From Labia minor (Eukaryota; Arthropoda; Insecta; Dermaptera; Spongiphoridae): a stretch of DNA of 64,000 bases. Below are positions 1 to 12,361 of this stretch, one piece after another. The DNA lies in contig OY720344.1 of the NCBI GenBank assembly GCA_963082975.1, positions 72,258,546 to 72,322,545 of the forward strand, in the 5' to 3' direction. The notes beneath the pieces are model-generated. The model did no database searches. It was given only the letters and a program-made list of their open reading frames with translations, and was not told the origin of the DNA. The translations under genes and the position numbers were made by a program. Every line of letters starts with the position of its first letter. Position 1 is the first letter of the stretch.

Positions 1-694
1 CTCGATTTTTGAGTGTTCGTCGTTTCTGCTTCAATCGCACCACTTCTTCCCTCGGAAAACCGTGCAGTCGTTTATTCAACTCCCGAACGGTGAGCGTCAT
101 GAGTGCGTCATCGTTCAGCATCTCATCGCCGTTGTAGGAGACACCACCAGGACTGGGTCCTGGATGACTGGTCACACTCCCCCGGAGCACGGAGGAGCCT
201 CTCGAAAGTGGCATGTCGTCATCGAGGTAGTCATGATATTTCTGACAGCCGCCGTTTGTGATCACCGATGCGTGTACCCACTCCGGACCATTTGGCATAT
301 CGGACGTGCAATGCGGCCGAAGATCCAGCGGTTCGGTTCGGAGTCCCGGATGTGGACACCAAGTCATGTCATCGACAAGACCGGGAGCCTGGTAACCGGG
401 AGTCGCCGGGGAGGTGCTCACCGGTGGTGTGATCGGCGGAGTGCCGGGCTGTGGGACCAGCGTCATAATCGAACGGGACTCGATGCCCACCGGCTCCATT
501 TGGTAGATGGTTGGCTGGTGGTGTTCTTCGGATGCTGGCGGAGTCAACAGATGCTGGGGTGGCGGTTGACCACCACGACACCCCATTCCGCCTTCCCGTT
601 TGATGTCCGAGTCATCCAGGTGGTCGAGCATGAATTGCTGCACATATTCGAGTGCCAGATTGTTGTTATCCCCCTCCATCTTGATTTCGCTCGC
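1..694 (-). CDS. tj: Large Maf bZIP transcription factor (traffic jam/MafB-like), N-terminal part, runs off window
   Basis: Large Maf proteins are nuclear bZIP activators that bind MARE sites as dimers. Reading the minus strand from ATG 679-677 gives 226 codons with no stop, continuing past base 1. The N-terminus has [14 protein letters not shown], matching the family's N-terminal EYV motif. A Pro/His/Thr-rich region follows (about residues 35-85), then VDDMTWCP. Residues about 193-214 ([11 protein letters not shown]) are the extended homology region, and [12 protein letters not shown] starts the DNA-binding segment. The rest of the basic region and the zipper lie outside. The start context is good (AAGATGG). 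An in-frame TAG at 697-695 limits the frame within this exon; its AG could be a splice acceptor, which would add ASEIK before Met679 (see 18369-18596). GC content is far above the flanks. The symbol is an assignment by family; orthology to tj is inferred. Confidence 0.9.
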
Positions 695-1010
695 CTAAGA
701 ACAATCACCAGGAATTCAACACGAACATCAAAATGAACATGAATTCACGACAACAGGGTAAACGACTGCTCGGGGCGAGAACGCGCCGTTTTATGAGGCC
801 TGCGCCGACGGCCATGCCTGCCCTTTTGCCCTCAGCCCCTACCCGATGCTCAATCCCGCCTCCGGAATCGGCCGATTGGTTCCGACAGGACTCGAAGCTC
901 CGCCTCCCCGACTCCAGTTAACCAATCCCCATCACCAACACCTTCCCTGCATTTCTATTTTGGACTGGCCGCTTTTTTAATATTTCAATCACGAAGACCC
1001 TCCGCCCCGG
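695..1010 (-). promoter_or_regulatory. GC-rich proximal upstream region of the Maf gene (possible promoter/5' UTR)
   Basis: GC-rich DNA directly upstream of the Maf exon ends sharply near 1010, where AT-rich DNA begins. On the minus strand it contains CCAAT (complement of ATTGG at 875-879), a second ATTGG near 922-926, GGCGG-type boxes and a TATA-like CATAAAAC at 795-788. No initiator sits at a convincing distance from the TATA-like box. The short open frames here show no family features. It is probably a proximal promoter or unspliced 5' UTR; if the distal exon is used it is intron. Confidence 0.45.
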
Positions 1011-1286
1011 CGCTGCACCTGCTCGATACCCCTTGAAAACGGTAATTAAATGTAAACGACCCTTTATGAACTTTTTTACGATCTCTTTATTAAATTCATT
1101 GCCAATAGAACATTTCTTAATATAAAATAAAAATCCTAGCAAATTTTACACTGGAGAATTCATTTAAAGAGATAAAAAAAATATTATTAAAAAGAAATTT
1201 CCTCAATCAAATTATATCACCTAACAAAAGTGGAATTAAAAAATAGATATGACTTGAAAAATATGCCACCAACCTACCACCTATCT
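1011..1286. other. AT-rich DNA, no feature seen
   Basis: AT-rich noncoding sequence upstream of the Maf exon. I see no motif or repeat that I can support. Confidence 0.6.
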
Positions 1287-1845
1287 TTGAAATAATCCCA
1301 TTTTTTTTTCTTTTTGAAGAATCGGTGTTCTAATTAAACTTCTCACAATTTAAATTCACTAATAAATTATGAAAAGATTCCGCTTGTAAATTATTAAATA
1401 ATTTATTGTTTATTAATTCTTATTAACAATTTTCCTCATCTATATACTTCTAAAAATTTTAAGATTTTACTTTGGAATAAGTATATTAAAAATATATTTA
1501 AAAAAAATAACGAAATAAATTTTTCATTGAGTGTGTTTCATCTTCATTTTATTAAAACCTTCTATTATTGGAAAATCCCACTTTTTTAAGAATCGAAATA
1601 CACTAATAAATTATAAAGATTCCACTTGCAAATTATTAAATAATTTATTGTTTATTAATTTTAATTAACAATTTTCCTCAATATATATAATATACTTCTA
1701 AAAATTTTAAAATTTTACTTTGGAATAAGTATAAAAATATATTAAAAAAAAATAAAGAAATAAATAGAATTTAATAAATTTTTCATTGAGTGTATTTCAT
1801 CTTCATTTTATTAAATTATATAAAAACCTCCTCCTATTATTGAAA
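1287..1845 (+). repeat. Tandem duplication, two units of about 275 bp
   Basis: Unit 1 (about 1287-1570) and unit 2 (about 1571-1845) share the same order of segments. Both have CACTAATAAATTAT, then TTATTGTTTATTAATT, then ACTTTGGAATAAGTAT, then TTCATTGAGTGTTTCATCTTC-like sequence. Copies differ by scattered substitutions and small indels. Boundaries are approximate. Confidence 0.75.
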
Positions 1846-4221
1846 AATATTTTAAGAAAATATTATATATTTATTACAGTTCTATATATCCCATATATTA
1901 TTTAATATATAAAAAAATTTTCATTGCTCAAAAAATGATTAAAGAAAAGAAAGACGTAAGTACTCTTACGTTTTAATATTTTTATTATTATTGAGAGATC
2001 AAGAGCATTTTTACAATAAAATTCACACATTTATGTTTCATTTGTTGAGTCTTTCTATTTATTTTTATTTACGACAAAGGATTAAGGTGCCCAGCCATGC
2101 AGTGAACTGCATTCTGACAGATTTTTCTAATAATTTAAATAAATAACAATATATCTACTATTATAGTATGTTAAATAAATTTGTTCGTTTATATATAAAT
2201 ATATATATTTATATGTACATATACAATTTTTTTTTCAATCAACTAATATATTAATATATAAATACAAGTATATTATATTTCAAACAATTATTTATTATTA
2301 TAGACAGAATGGTATGTGTTTTTTTATAAACTAGGTCGCGATTTCGTCAAATAACAATCATATTACCTTTCATTATTTAATTTTATGTATTTGAAATTCT
2401 AATAAAAGTATAGTATTTTCAATGTTTCAGGATAGTTGATTGAAATTAAAATGCCGAAAATGTTACTACTTGTTTATTGTAAAATTTAAATTTAAAATTT
2501 TCACATAAAAAATCATATAATTTCAAAATAATATAATTTATTATTAAATATAACTATTAAGTAAGTATATTAAAAAAATAACAAAAATATTTATCATAGC
2601 TATACTTATTAAATTATAGTATTATTATTAAATATCTATCAACCATTACTCTTATTATTTATTGTAAAGGGAATATAAAAATATAAATATATATATATTA
2701 GAATTAAATTTTAAAAAACCTATTATTTATATATATATATTTATATTTACCATATTAATATAATAGTTGAGTAGAGTAGGGATTATATAAGGAATACTCA
2801 TATCTAGAGTGATGATTGGATAGACTAGTATCGATGGAAAGTTTAAGAAGGTCTTTTTTTGCCCCTGAAGCCCTTCAGTGTAGGATTTAAAGCTGATCCA
2901 TTTACTCTCTGAGTGTCTAACTACTGGTATTACATATGTCGTTTATTTAACCCACGACCTTTGAAGCTAATATAAATTAGATATCGAAATCAATATATAC
3001 TATATAAACCTTCTAGATTTATTAAATAATGAATCCATGAATCGAAGCAAATAACATTTAACTATTTGCATTATGAATTACTTTCAAATTCTTTAATAAT
3101 TATCATATCACCTTTATCTTCTATAAATTAATTTATTATAAAGTTTTAGCTATATAATATTGTCTTTATTTAATATATATGCTAAATATATAAAAAAACT
3201 ATAATATTGGTTTCTTTCGTCCATTTGTTTGACGATTGTACAAGAGTATATTTTAAAAATAATTCTTTTATTTACAAAAAAACGCACAAATTTTCTAAAA
3301 TTCATTTTTAATCAAAAGTGAGTTTCAATCTTTTTGAGTTCCACTTCCCAAATTTACATCTTAATTTCAGATTCTTATTATTTTTTAAATTTAAAATATT
3401 TAGATTATTTGTTTATTTTTGTTGACAGGTATCATAATTAAATTTATTTGAAATATTTTTCACTTAGATTTAAGAAAAAAATTTGAAAATAGATATTCTA
3501 TTTGAAAAATTAATTATTTATTTAGGGTAATGAGATATCAAATACAAGTAAGTAATTATTATAATATACAATTTTTATTTTTATACAATTTAATTAATAA
3601 AAAATATACCCGCATATATGTATAAAGTTTTATAAATATTTATATTATTATTATTAATAATAATATATATTTTATAAAATTATTAAATAATGATATACTC
3701 ATAAATATAAGAATTATAATATTAATTGATTTAAATTTGCAAATTTTCACTTTTTCCTAATTTAAAGAGTTCCACTATCTTCTTATTTCACAAGAATAAA
3801 CAATTTTTTTTTTACATATTTATGTGAAATATCAATATTAGTATTTTTATATTTTGAACTAAGAAATAGGATCTAACATTTTATCAGCCTAAAATGTGGG
3901 GGTCCTTGTGTTAATTAACTTCTGTCAGCAGTTTTTAAAAAATATCAATAACGGCTTTCTTTGAGTTTTTAAGAAATTAATATATATATATAAGAATTTA
4001 TATAATTTATCTACTTAGTTTGTGTTATAAAATAATCGATTAAATAAGGTCAGTAAATATTAAAAAAATTCTATTTCGAAATTTTGAAATATAATTTTTT
4101 TTCTAAATAAAATAAATTAATTCTAATTAGATAGATCAACTTGGAATATATATAATATAAACGTACTTAAATTAGTTGTATAAAAAAAAATTTACATACA
4201 ATGATATAGGAGAAAACATCG
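1846..4221. other. AT-rich noncoding DNA
   Basis: No gene seen. The stretch near 2770-2960 is somewhat less AT-rich but shows no coding frame or recognised repeat. Short AT runs occur throughout. Confidence 0.5.
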
Positions 4222-4232
4222 TGACGTCAGCA
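4222..4232 (+). promoter_or_regulatory. MARE/CRE-like site TGACGTCAGCA
   Basis: TGACGTCAGCA is the CRE core plus one GCA flank, i.e. one complete half of the C-type Maf recognition element. It lies about 3.5 kb upstream of the Maf exon and outside the repeats recognised here. One site can occur by chance; function is inferred. Confidence 0.3.
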
Positions 4233-4885
4233 GGTAGGCAAGAACCAAGCATGGTTAAAATTCTCTAATGTATAATTGAGAGAATTGATTTATTCTTGGA
4301 AAAAAGTTTGGGTTTTTTTGAATTTCAATGCAATTGCAACTAAATAGTTGTTTAATTAGTTCTTAAAAATTTTATAATTAGTCCCAAGTATTAAGGAAAT
4401 TAATTGCCTCTCTTTTTCTCAGCATCTTTCCATTGGCAACATCCTGAAGTTTTGCCTACCGTTGTAAATCAGTGTTTTCTTCCATTGAATCTAATTTTTT
4501 TTTTAAATAAGGTGATACATTAATAAGTTAATTCATTTTATACTTGTATTAAATATCTTAATCGATTTGTTATCTATTAAACTTTAAATTATTATTATGG
4601 CATGATACTTGAGTTCCCATATCCTTGTTTCTACCAAATTCAATCTTGTTTCACATTATTATATATATATATATATATATAATTTTGATGGAATGCTCTA
4701 TAATAGTATCGATACATTTCACATACGAAATGACTTAAGCTAAGAGGCCTTTAAGTTAAAAATAAAATATCTCCCATATAATTATTATAATTCTCTACAA
4801 AAAATAGAACAATTTAATTGGAATTTTTTACAAATTTAAAAGTGTATTTTAGAAAATATATTTCCAAGGATTTCTATTTTGAAAT
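4233..4885. other. AT-rich DNA with (AT)n at about 4661-4681
   Basis: Noncoding; a short AT microsatellite and no other supported feature. Confidence 0.5.
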
Positions 4886-5400
4886 TAAATAATATAAATA
4901 TAAAAAAATTTTTATAAAATAACGTTTTTCTCATGGACTAAAAATAATAAAATAATTTTTCTATAGGCCTGACAAAGTTTATGGATGAATTGCTTCATAT
5001 TCAACTAAAAACGTTTGGCGCATTTAATTTTATTTATTTATAAGAAACAGCAAGTCAAATTTTTGTTATAATAAAAATTTTATTAAAAACATAAACTGTC
5101 AATCAATCAAATCCAAAACAGTTGATTATTTTCGGAGAAATAGTGTTACTTGTTAATGAAGTGTTATACTTTGATTTCTAATTTAAAAGTAATATAAATT
5201 ATAGCTCTATAAAGAAATTTAATTACATAGCAATAAAATAGAAAGCAAATGAAAACTAAATGCGCGAAACGTTTTTCGTTGTATATGAACCAATTCATCC
5301 ATAAACTTTGTCAGGCTTATAGACAAATTATTTTATTCTATTTAGTCCATGAGAAAAACGTTATTTTGTAAAATTTTTTTATATTTATATTATTTTATTC
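4886..5400. mobile_element. Foldback element, inverted arms of about 140-150 bp
   Basis: The left arm (about 4886-5033) and right arm (about 5258-5400) are reverse complements with few mismatches. Both contain AACGTTTTTCTCATGGACTA, CTGACAAAGTTTATGGATGA, AAAACGTTT and GCGCATTTA. The spacer of about 220 bp is AT-rich and encodes nothing. Such long arms fit a foldback or MITE-type DNA transposon. No clear target-site duplication was found, so the superfamily is unassigned. Confidence 0.8.
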
Positions 5401-6009
5401 TTTTTAGTGGAATTTTAATTCGTTAAATTCGGTCTTGCATTGATAGAAAAATTGATTGTAGAGAAAGAAAAATAATTATTTTAATTTTTTTATACAAGCA
5501 TTAAATTTCGAAGCTTATGGTATCCCTTTACCATTTATTTTGGAAATATGATATAATAATATTTATATTAAGAATGACTGGAAGTAATTATTTGCAGACA
5601 AGTTTTGTCTTAAAGATTTAAAAATTTTTTTTTTATCAATTGATGATAATAAAATAATTCATTATGATTAGAAAGAACAATTATCAGATTATAACTTATA
5701 TATATATATATATATAATTAATACAAAGATTTTATTTGAATAAATATTGTAGATAGATTTTAAGTGAAAGTATAATAGGTATTTTTTTACACCTTGTTAA
5801 AAAGTGTCAGGAATTATTTTCTTTTTTTAAGGTTTCACTGGTTTGTTTATTAAATAGTTAATCCTGTTAAAGTCTCTCCTTCTCTTATCACCATTATTCA
5901 TTCGATCAAAGGTAATTTATCAAAGTTGAACCCTAAAAGAAAAAAAAACAAACATAAAATGAAATAAAATAAAAGATGCATTTTATTGAAACTACCGGTT
6001 GTGTAATTT
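5401..6009. other. AT-rich DNA, (TA)n near 5698-5717
   Basis: No coding or repeat feature beyond the microsatellite. Confidence 0.5.
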
Positions 6010-6400
6010 ATCGGTTGTACATCTTTGGCTTTCTTTCATTTTCTAAGAGGGGATGTTAGTGTTTCGATCTAATTAAAAATCGCTGATGTTGAACAAATGA
6101 CGTGTCGCCCATTGGGGATGGGTGAAGAAGAGAGAAGGATGGAGGTGGTGGGGAAAAAGCTGTTTCCATTCCGTGACAGATGACTTTGCTTTCGCGAGAA
6201 ACAAACAGGAAACGCGTCTTTTCGGGCCAATCTTGATAAAGCGAGCACCCGAATCAACTTTTAACATATTCGCGAGGGTGAAGGTTGAAAGAGAAAAAAA
6301 AGAATGTTCTTTTTATTCTTTCGCCATGTTTTATATACTTTCTGACAATGAAAATACATCTACCTATAGAGAAGTGATGTCAAACTAAAGAGATTTATTT
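6010..6400. other. GC-elevated island, no convincing coding frame
   Basis: Base composition rises clearly here. Short open frames exist on both strands, but none has a recognisable domain and the strands are equally open. It may be a conserved regulatory element in the putative first intron or upstream region of the Maf gene. That is inference from composition and position only. Confidence 0.35.
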
Positions 6401-7367
6401 GCTGATGAATAGAAAAGTCGGATGAAAGATTAACCTTACAACGAATTGAAAAATAAATATGGACCAGAATTAGAAAACAAAACATAGCATGGATCATTAC
6501 TCGATTTTCCGAATAAGTTAACATTAGAAGAAGTATAATTTATTTATTTCCATTAAGAAGAATTGTGCCAAATTAAAAACAACCTTCTCGATAATAGTAG
6601 ATAATATTAATCCTTTTTTTAATTTATTTTTTTACTTATTATTTTATTTATTTTGTTTACAAACAATAACCAAAAATTTTACAAAAAAAAAAAAGAAAAA
6701 CATGACAGATTTCTCATATAACAATAAAAAACCATTATTTATCTATTCATTTCACTCCTCTCCTTTTGGGATTTAGAGTATATTTACAAATTATGCATAT
6801 ACAATGTTTACATTTATTTATAATTAAATATTTACAAAGTTGTGTTTATTACAAAATTTTTATTTTTAATCCATGTAAGACGAGACTGAATTTTTACGAG
6901 AAACTGGACTGAATCTCCATATATTACTACATATTATATATTATTATAGAAGGATATCTTAATTATAACTCTAGTAAACTATTATTTGTGTTATATGATT
7001 GTAAGACGAAGCCAATTAATTAGGAGACGAGAAATTATTCAGTGTATTTGAAAGTAAAAAATTAGATCTTTTGAGAATTCAAATTACATTATCTGTGTGC
7101 ATTTTCAGACATATAGACATAAAATGAAGGAGATTGTGAAATCTTTTACATGTGGCTAAAAATGGTGAAGAAATTCTAAAGACAAATTTTTGCCTGTTTT
7201 GGAACCAATTTGAATAGAAAATGTGAATGTCAAAAAATTTAGAGGATAGGAATTATTTGAATGTAGTTTTATTTATAAATGTTAGTAGATATATGTTTTT
7301 GAAGTATGAGGGGAAATAAAATAAAATATGTGGGGATTACCAGGAGTATTGAAAATTGTCTCTTTAT

Positions 7368-7405
<38 letters not shown>

Positions 7406-7599
7406 TAATTTGTACACTGATGCTTTAATAGTCTAAATGATATTAATTTACATTAACGATGCAGAATTAAATTTTAAAAATTGATTTGTTTTTTCTCTAT
7501 AAACATTTATCATTGTCTAAAAACCATATTACCCTTAGCAAACTTTTTGATTTAACGTATATTTACAAATGTTTATAAGATTTTGATATTTGAATTTTT
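6401..7599. other. AT-rich DNA with (AT)n at about 7372-7402
   Basis: Noncoding. A TA microsatellite is the only recognisable feature. Confidence 0.5.
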
Positions 7600-7872
7600 T
7601 GTATCCTCGATCTCGAAATTCTGTAGACTCTGGAGTAGAGTGTTAACCGGGTTTAAGTCCTGGGCCTGGCAAGAGAATTTCTCTAGCTGGGGTTTATGAG
7701 AGAAATCAACAAAGCCTCCAGAATCCAAATATAGGAAAGTTACTTGAAAAAAGTAGCGCCTCCTATCATGAAAATCAAGGTAAAGGTTGATAGGATCCGT
7801 TCTACTGATCATTCCACACCTAATTTATATAACCGTCTTGATAGGGGCTGTCCTGGCAAATTAAAAATTTGT
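7600..7872 (+). repeat. Dispersed repeat S1, SINE-like, copy 1
   Basis: This segment matches 43990-44285 over its whole length. Both have CAAGAGAATTTCTCT, a GATCCGTT(C/G)TACT block and a GGNNCTGTCC end. GGGTTTAAGTCCTGG at about 7649-7663 resembles a tRNA B box, so a tRNA-derived SINE is possible. Boundaries and class are uncertain. Confidence 0.55.
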
Positions 7873-8394
7873 AGTTCACATAAAAAATATAAATTATTTG
7901 TTATTATAATTGTATTTAATAAAATTTTAAGTTATTTTAAATAAAATAATAATTTGAAAATATCTTATTTTACTTATAGTTGATAAGTGTAACTCAAGTT
8001 TTATTTTGAAATAAATATAACAAGTTTATCTATCTATTTATTTTAATCATTTAGATGACTTAAATTATTATTTAAATTATTTATTATTGGCAAACGAATT
8101 TCTTTACATTGTATCTCTTATTGATTTTTAAAATGAATTTAATAATATTTTTTATTTTATATTATAATAATTATTTACAATCTTTTAGTAAAATATAAAA
8201 TTAAATATATTTATATGAAATACATATTTCTTGAGTACTAACTATTTATTAATTGCTATATAGATCCATATTAAGCATCACTTCTCTTTGTTTTGTCGTC
8301 ACTTTAGTAGGAATTCTTTAAACAAATTAAAAAAACAACATTCCGTATTGAAGTCACATGTAATGGATCTTAAACAACCAACACTTGTGAAAAT
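7873..8394. other. AT-rich DNA, no feature seen
   Basis: Nothing supportable beyond AT-rich sequence. Confidence 0.5.
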
Positions 8395-8437
8395 TACTTT
8401 TTACCGACCGACGATAGTAAGGGAGGTATTGTTTAGT
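8395..8437 (+). repeat. Solo 5' end of Helentron-like family H2
   Basis: TTTACCGACCGACGATAGTAAGGGAGGTATTG-type sequence, identical in its core to the 5' end of the H2 copy at 51967. Similarity stops after about 40 bases, so only the terminus is present. Confidence 0.7.
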
Positions 8438-8661
8438 TTTATAATTCATTTTTAAATATTAATAAAATATTATAGTATACAAATGAGCAGGTATATTGAT
8501 GTATTTTACTTATCCCAAATTGTGTTCCTCATTTCGATAATGTTAATTATTAAGAACATATAATATAATCCTTTTATAATAGTTATCAGTTCATTTATCA
8601 TTCTAATCAAAATATACATAATCTAAAAAAAATTATCAAAATTAACAAAACCATCAAGGTG

Positions 8662-8708
<47 letters not shown>

Positions 8709-8739
8709 CTAATAAACTAATAAATTTATTTTATTTAGA
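8438..8739. other. AT-rich DNA with long (AT)n at about 8665-8706
   Basis: An AT dinucleotide run of about 42 bases; otherwise featureless. Confidence 0.6.
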
Positions 8740-8935
8740 ATAACGAAAAGATTCCTGGGTTATTTGTCTGGGAATCGACACAAGTGTAAACAATCGAAGG
8801 TCTGATTTGAAAGAGGGCTATTTATTTATAAGGGACGATAAGCGAGTGGTGAGGGGCCCTTCGGACCACGGGAGCCCCCGAGTAAATAAAAACATCTCGA
8901 GACACGTGCGCCTTCAGTTCACGCTTTGTTTTCCT
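8740..8935. promoter_or_regulatory. GC-elevated island with Fox-like and E-box motifs
   Basis: A sharply bounded island in AT-rich DNA with no long open frame. It contains GTGTAAACA (forkhead-like), CACGTG (E-box) and GGGGCCCTTCGG. It is a candidate cis-regulatory element; no function can be shown from sequence alone. Confidence 0.3.
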
Positions 8936-9962
8936 CTGAAATATATCAACTATTCGTTTATTAAAATCAACAGATTATAATTGGATATCGAATTATTTAA
9001 ACACAGATTTAGGATTAAAAAAAAATTCTAAAATGAGACTCCGATATTGCCTAAAACACATCAATTTTTTATTCATTAGGTGTTTATTTAATAAATAAAA
9101 ATAATAAATAGTAAAACAAGTACATATATAGTACATAAATACTAGTTCATTTATACATCTCGTCACAGTATACCAAATAGTGTTGTTGTATTTGTAATTT
9201 ATTTTAATAAAGCATATTATATATTGATAGGGTGATCAAACTTCCCGTTTTTAGGTGCTCTATCTCGGCGTCCCGAAAAATTTATTATTAAATAATTTTA
9301 TCACATGTAGCAGTTAACCTCCTACATCTTATTAATATCAATAAAATATTAAATTATTTAAAATTTAATTAATATAAGTCTTATATATTTTTCAGTAAAT
9401 TAAACAAAAATGTCTAAAAAAAAATTATTTATTTTATATGACTTGTATGGAATTGTTATCTATTTTTTATATTATTATATATTCTATAAATGAAAAGAAA
9501 AAAAATTTTATTACGATTTTTAAAAATTTGAAGAAAAATATATGTAAAATTGAGAATTTGGGATGAATGAGTATATTTTTTATGTCAATAAAATGATTAT
9601 ATATTATTTTAATATTAAATTAATAGAATCAATTAATATTGAAAAAAGAAAACTCAAATTTATTTATTTATTTTGTAAAATTAAAAACCATGACTAAAGT
9701 TATATTTAAGAGATATTTTGCATCATCGAATAAAGATAATTAATCCAATATATTGATTAATATATATATATATATATAAATATATTAAATATTATTAATA
9801 ATTAAATTATATAAAATCTCTTTTTATTACAAAATGATTTGTTTGTATATATTGAATAAATGATATTAAAATATTCATTGATTAGCTTATTTTCTTAATA
9901 AAATTGCATCTTTTATTTATATATAAGTTGAACTTGTCTTCTAAGGACTAAATTTACAGCGA
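8936..9962. other. AT-rich DNA, no feature seen
   Basis: Noncoding AT-rich DNA up to the tRNA gene, with a (TA)n run near 9763-9777. Confidence 0.5.
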
Positions 9963-9982
9963 GCCTCCGTGGCGCAATCGGC

Positions 9983-10019
<37 letters not shown>

Positions 10020-10036
10020 GAGCCCACCCGGGGGCG
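9963..10036 (+). tRNA. tRNA-Asn (GTT)
   Basis: A complete 74-base tRNA decoding Asn codons AAC/AAU. The acceptor stem GCCTCCG pairs with CGGGGGC (one T-G wobble), followed by discriminator G. The anticodon GTT is at 9997-9999 in the loop CTGTTAA, between stem halves TCGG and CCGA. The T arm has GGTTCGAGCC. The A and B boxes match Pol III internal promoter consensus, and there is no intron. The sequence is close to the standard metazoan tRNA-Asn; the D loop reads CGGCTAGC rather than the commoner CGGTTAGC. It appears intact and is followed at once by T runs. Confidence 0.97.
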
Positions 10037-10037
10037 T

Positions 10038-10056
10038 TATTTTTTTATTTTTTTTT
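10038..10056 (+). terminator. Pol III oligo-T terminator of tRNA-Asn
   Basis: Two oligo-T runs begin within 4 bases of the tRNA 3' end, as expected for Pol III termination. Confidence 0.85.
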
Positions 10057-10986
10057 TAAATATAAAATATAAATTTATATATATAATTAAATAAATATAT
10101 ACTCATCATTTTATATATACCAATTAATCAATGATTTAAAGAAAATAAAATTTTGAATTTTATCATCTTTAAAAAAAAATTATCAACCTTGTAAAACAAT
10201 TTGAATCAATCTCAGGTATATTAATTATATATTTTAAAGGGAATAGCTTAGTTTATTCTAAAAAATTCTATTTTTTTGTACTGTCTTTTTATTTTATTTA
10301 TAAATATTTTAAATTTTTCTTATTTTTAATTTTTTTTTTTATTAAAATTTAATGATTAGCTTCATAAATGATGGCGTATTTTAATTTACAATTTCAGTTG
10401 TTATTTTTTTTTTAAAATTATACGAAACAGATGTTATTTCAAATAAGGATTAATTTGAACTATCCTAAGTAGTAAGAGAGAGAGAGAGAAAGAAAGTTGG
10501 TTTATTTTTTTCTAATAAAAATTCTCAATACCATCCCCTTTTCATTTTTTTTTTTTTGAATCTTATCCGTTTCCATTTCAGATTCATTATCTGAGAAGCA
10601 ATGTTAAATTTTTACTTCTATTTGCCTGGTAGCTTAGACATCTCCCATTGCCTATTGTGTTATGGAATAATCCGTGCGACATTCAATAAAGGCCGTATTA
10701 ACTATTCCAAGACAATATCCAATGGAAGGGCACAAGCTGAGTAAGATAAAAATAACCCAGCCAATATTAGAGAAGTTATTGTCGCTCTTATTTGAATTTT
10801 TAATAGAAAAAAACGCTTGTTTGTTTTTTTTATTTTATATCTCTCCATCTTGTAGGTATTTTATTCAGAAAAACAACATCATATTAGAGCGTATCTTTCA
10901 GAAAATATAACTTAATTATAAATACAAATATATTTGTATATTCAATTCTCTTTTCTATGTTTAACATTACTTTTGAATGATCATTT
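10057..10986. other. AT-rich DNA; weak GC rise near 10620-10760; (GA)n near 10478
   Basis: Noncoding. A short GA microsatellite and a slightly more complex segment at 10620-10760 are the only visible structures. The open frames here show no protein features. Confidence 0.4.
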
Positions 10987-11719
10987 TTACTACTATCTCG
11001 CCAGAAATAGTATTGCGATCACGAAAATTTTCGATGTCGAGATTTTGATGTTTTATACGATTAGAAGGTTCCTGAGCCATTTTCCATTAAGGTTGAGAAA
11101 AATGTCTGTATGTGTGTGAGTATGTAGATAAGATTAATCAAAAACGGTTTGAGCTAGAATAATGAAATTTGATACATGGACATTATTCGAAATTCGTAGT
11201 TTTCTATCAACTTTTGAGAAATGGAGCTGATTCGGAAGACACCATTACCTCCCACGTCTTCATATTTTTTCCAATAAACTGACCGTAAAAATAAAGAAGA
11301 TATATGTTTGATAGTATTTCACATGATTAAAAATTCTATAAAACTGCTATTTATAAAATTTCAGCTAATTTTTTAACACGACTGCAAATCACGCGCCAGC
11401 ACGTGACGTGGTACCATCAACAAAGAGCCAAACACGCGCTGGTTTAATATGTATTTATTAATTTTTCACATGATTAAAAATTGTATAAAACTGTATATAT
11501 AGAACTTCAGCTTGATTGAATCGCTGAAAGTACCGGATTTAATTTTTTTAACAGGTTGACTGCCATCACGTGCCAGCCACCAACAAAGAGTCATACACGC
11601 GTTGATTTAATAAATATTATTTATTAATCTTAATTTATAATTTAATTAATTAAATTTAATTTATATATAATATATGTTAATTAATCGAATTCAAATTTGC
11701 GAGATAGTCGAGTGGACAC
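10987..11719 (+). mobile_element. Helentron-like nonautonomous element H1, copy 1, with internal duplication
   Basis: The 5' end has ACTATCTCGCCAGAAATAGT (hairpin plus terminal inverted repeat). The 3' end keeps the subterminal partner GCGAGATAGTCGAGTGG but has lost the last hairpin arm. An internal segment (about 11320-11460) that ends in CAACAAAGAGCCAAACACGC is repeated as a diverged copy at about 11467-11620. It encodes nothing recognisable. It contains the shared module GATGAAATTTGATACAT-like after a TGTG-rich run. Confidence 0.8.
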
Positions 11720-12361
11720 TTTTTATAATAAATATTATTTTTGGAAAAATTTCTAAAATTTTTTCTTTTTCTTTTTTTTTGAGTTTGTTAATAATTTTAA
11801 TCAGGTTTATTTATTTTGAATATTATTTAAATTATTTAAATTAAATTCTTTAATTCAGACATTGGTCAAGGAATTAAAACATTTTAGTTTTATACAATCC
11901 ACTTTTGATAGATCTTCTTTACCTTTCTAGTTACTAATTATTAAAAAAACTAATAAAAATTGGCATATACATGAAATATTAACTAAGGTATTCAACTAAA
12001 TTTTGTTTACATTTAGGCTCCTCCATTTTATTTTTTTATAATGATCCCCTCTCTCTATCATCATTCTTGATATAACAATGATTTCATATAGATATCAATG
12101 GATTCTCTTTGGATTAACTGTTTTACTTTTTTTTATTGAAATCATAACCCACCTCAACATTTTAAGTTACTGTTAAATATAGTGATTGGGAGTGATATAC
12201 CGATTTGCATAGAAATCATCCATGAAATTCTTTTTATTTTATTTTATGAATTAAAGTTCTAATTTATTTTATAATAATTTGGATTTGGACTATTGTAAAA
12301 ATGTTTTTTTTAAAGTTTTTATATAATAATAGTAAAAGAAGGGTTCAAGGATCCCTTAAAT
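11720..12361. other. AT-rich DNA, no feature seen
   Basis: No gene or repeat supported. The last 8 bases (12354-12361) are the left target-site duplication of the next element. Confidence 0.5.

Noticed and set aside
62..736. 224-codon plus-strand open frame
   Set aside because: It is antisense to the Maf exon; the minus strand has the conserved family motifs.
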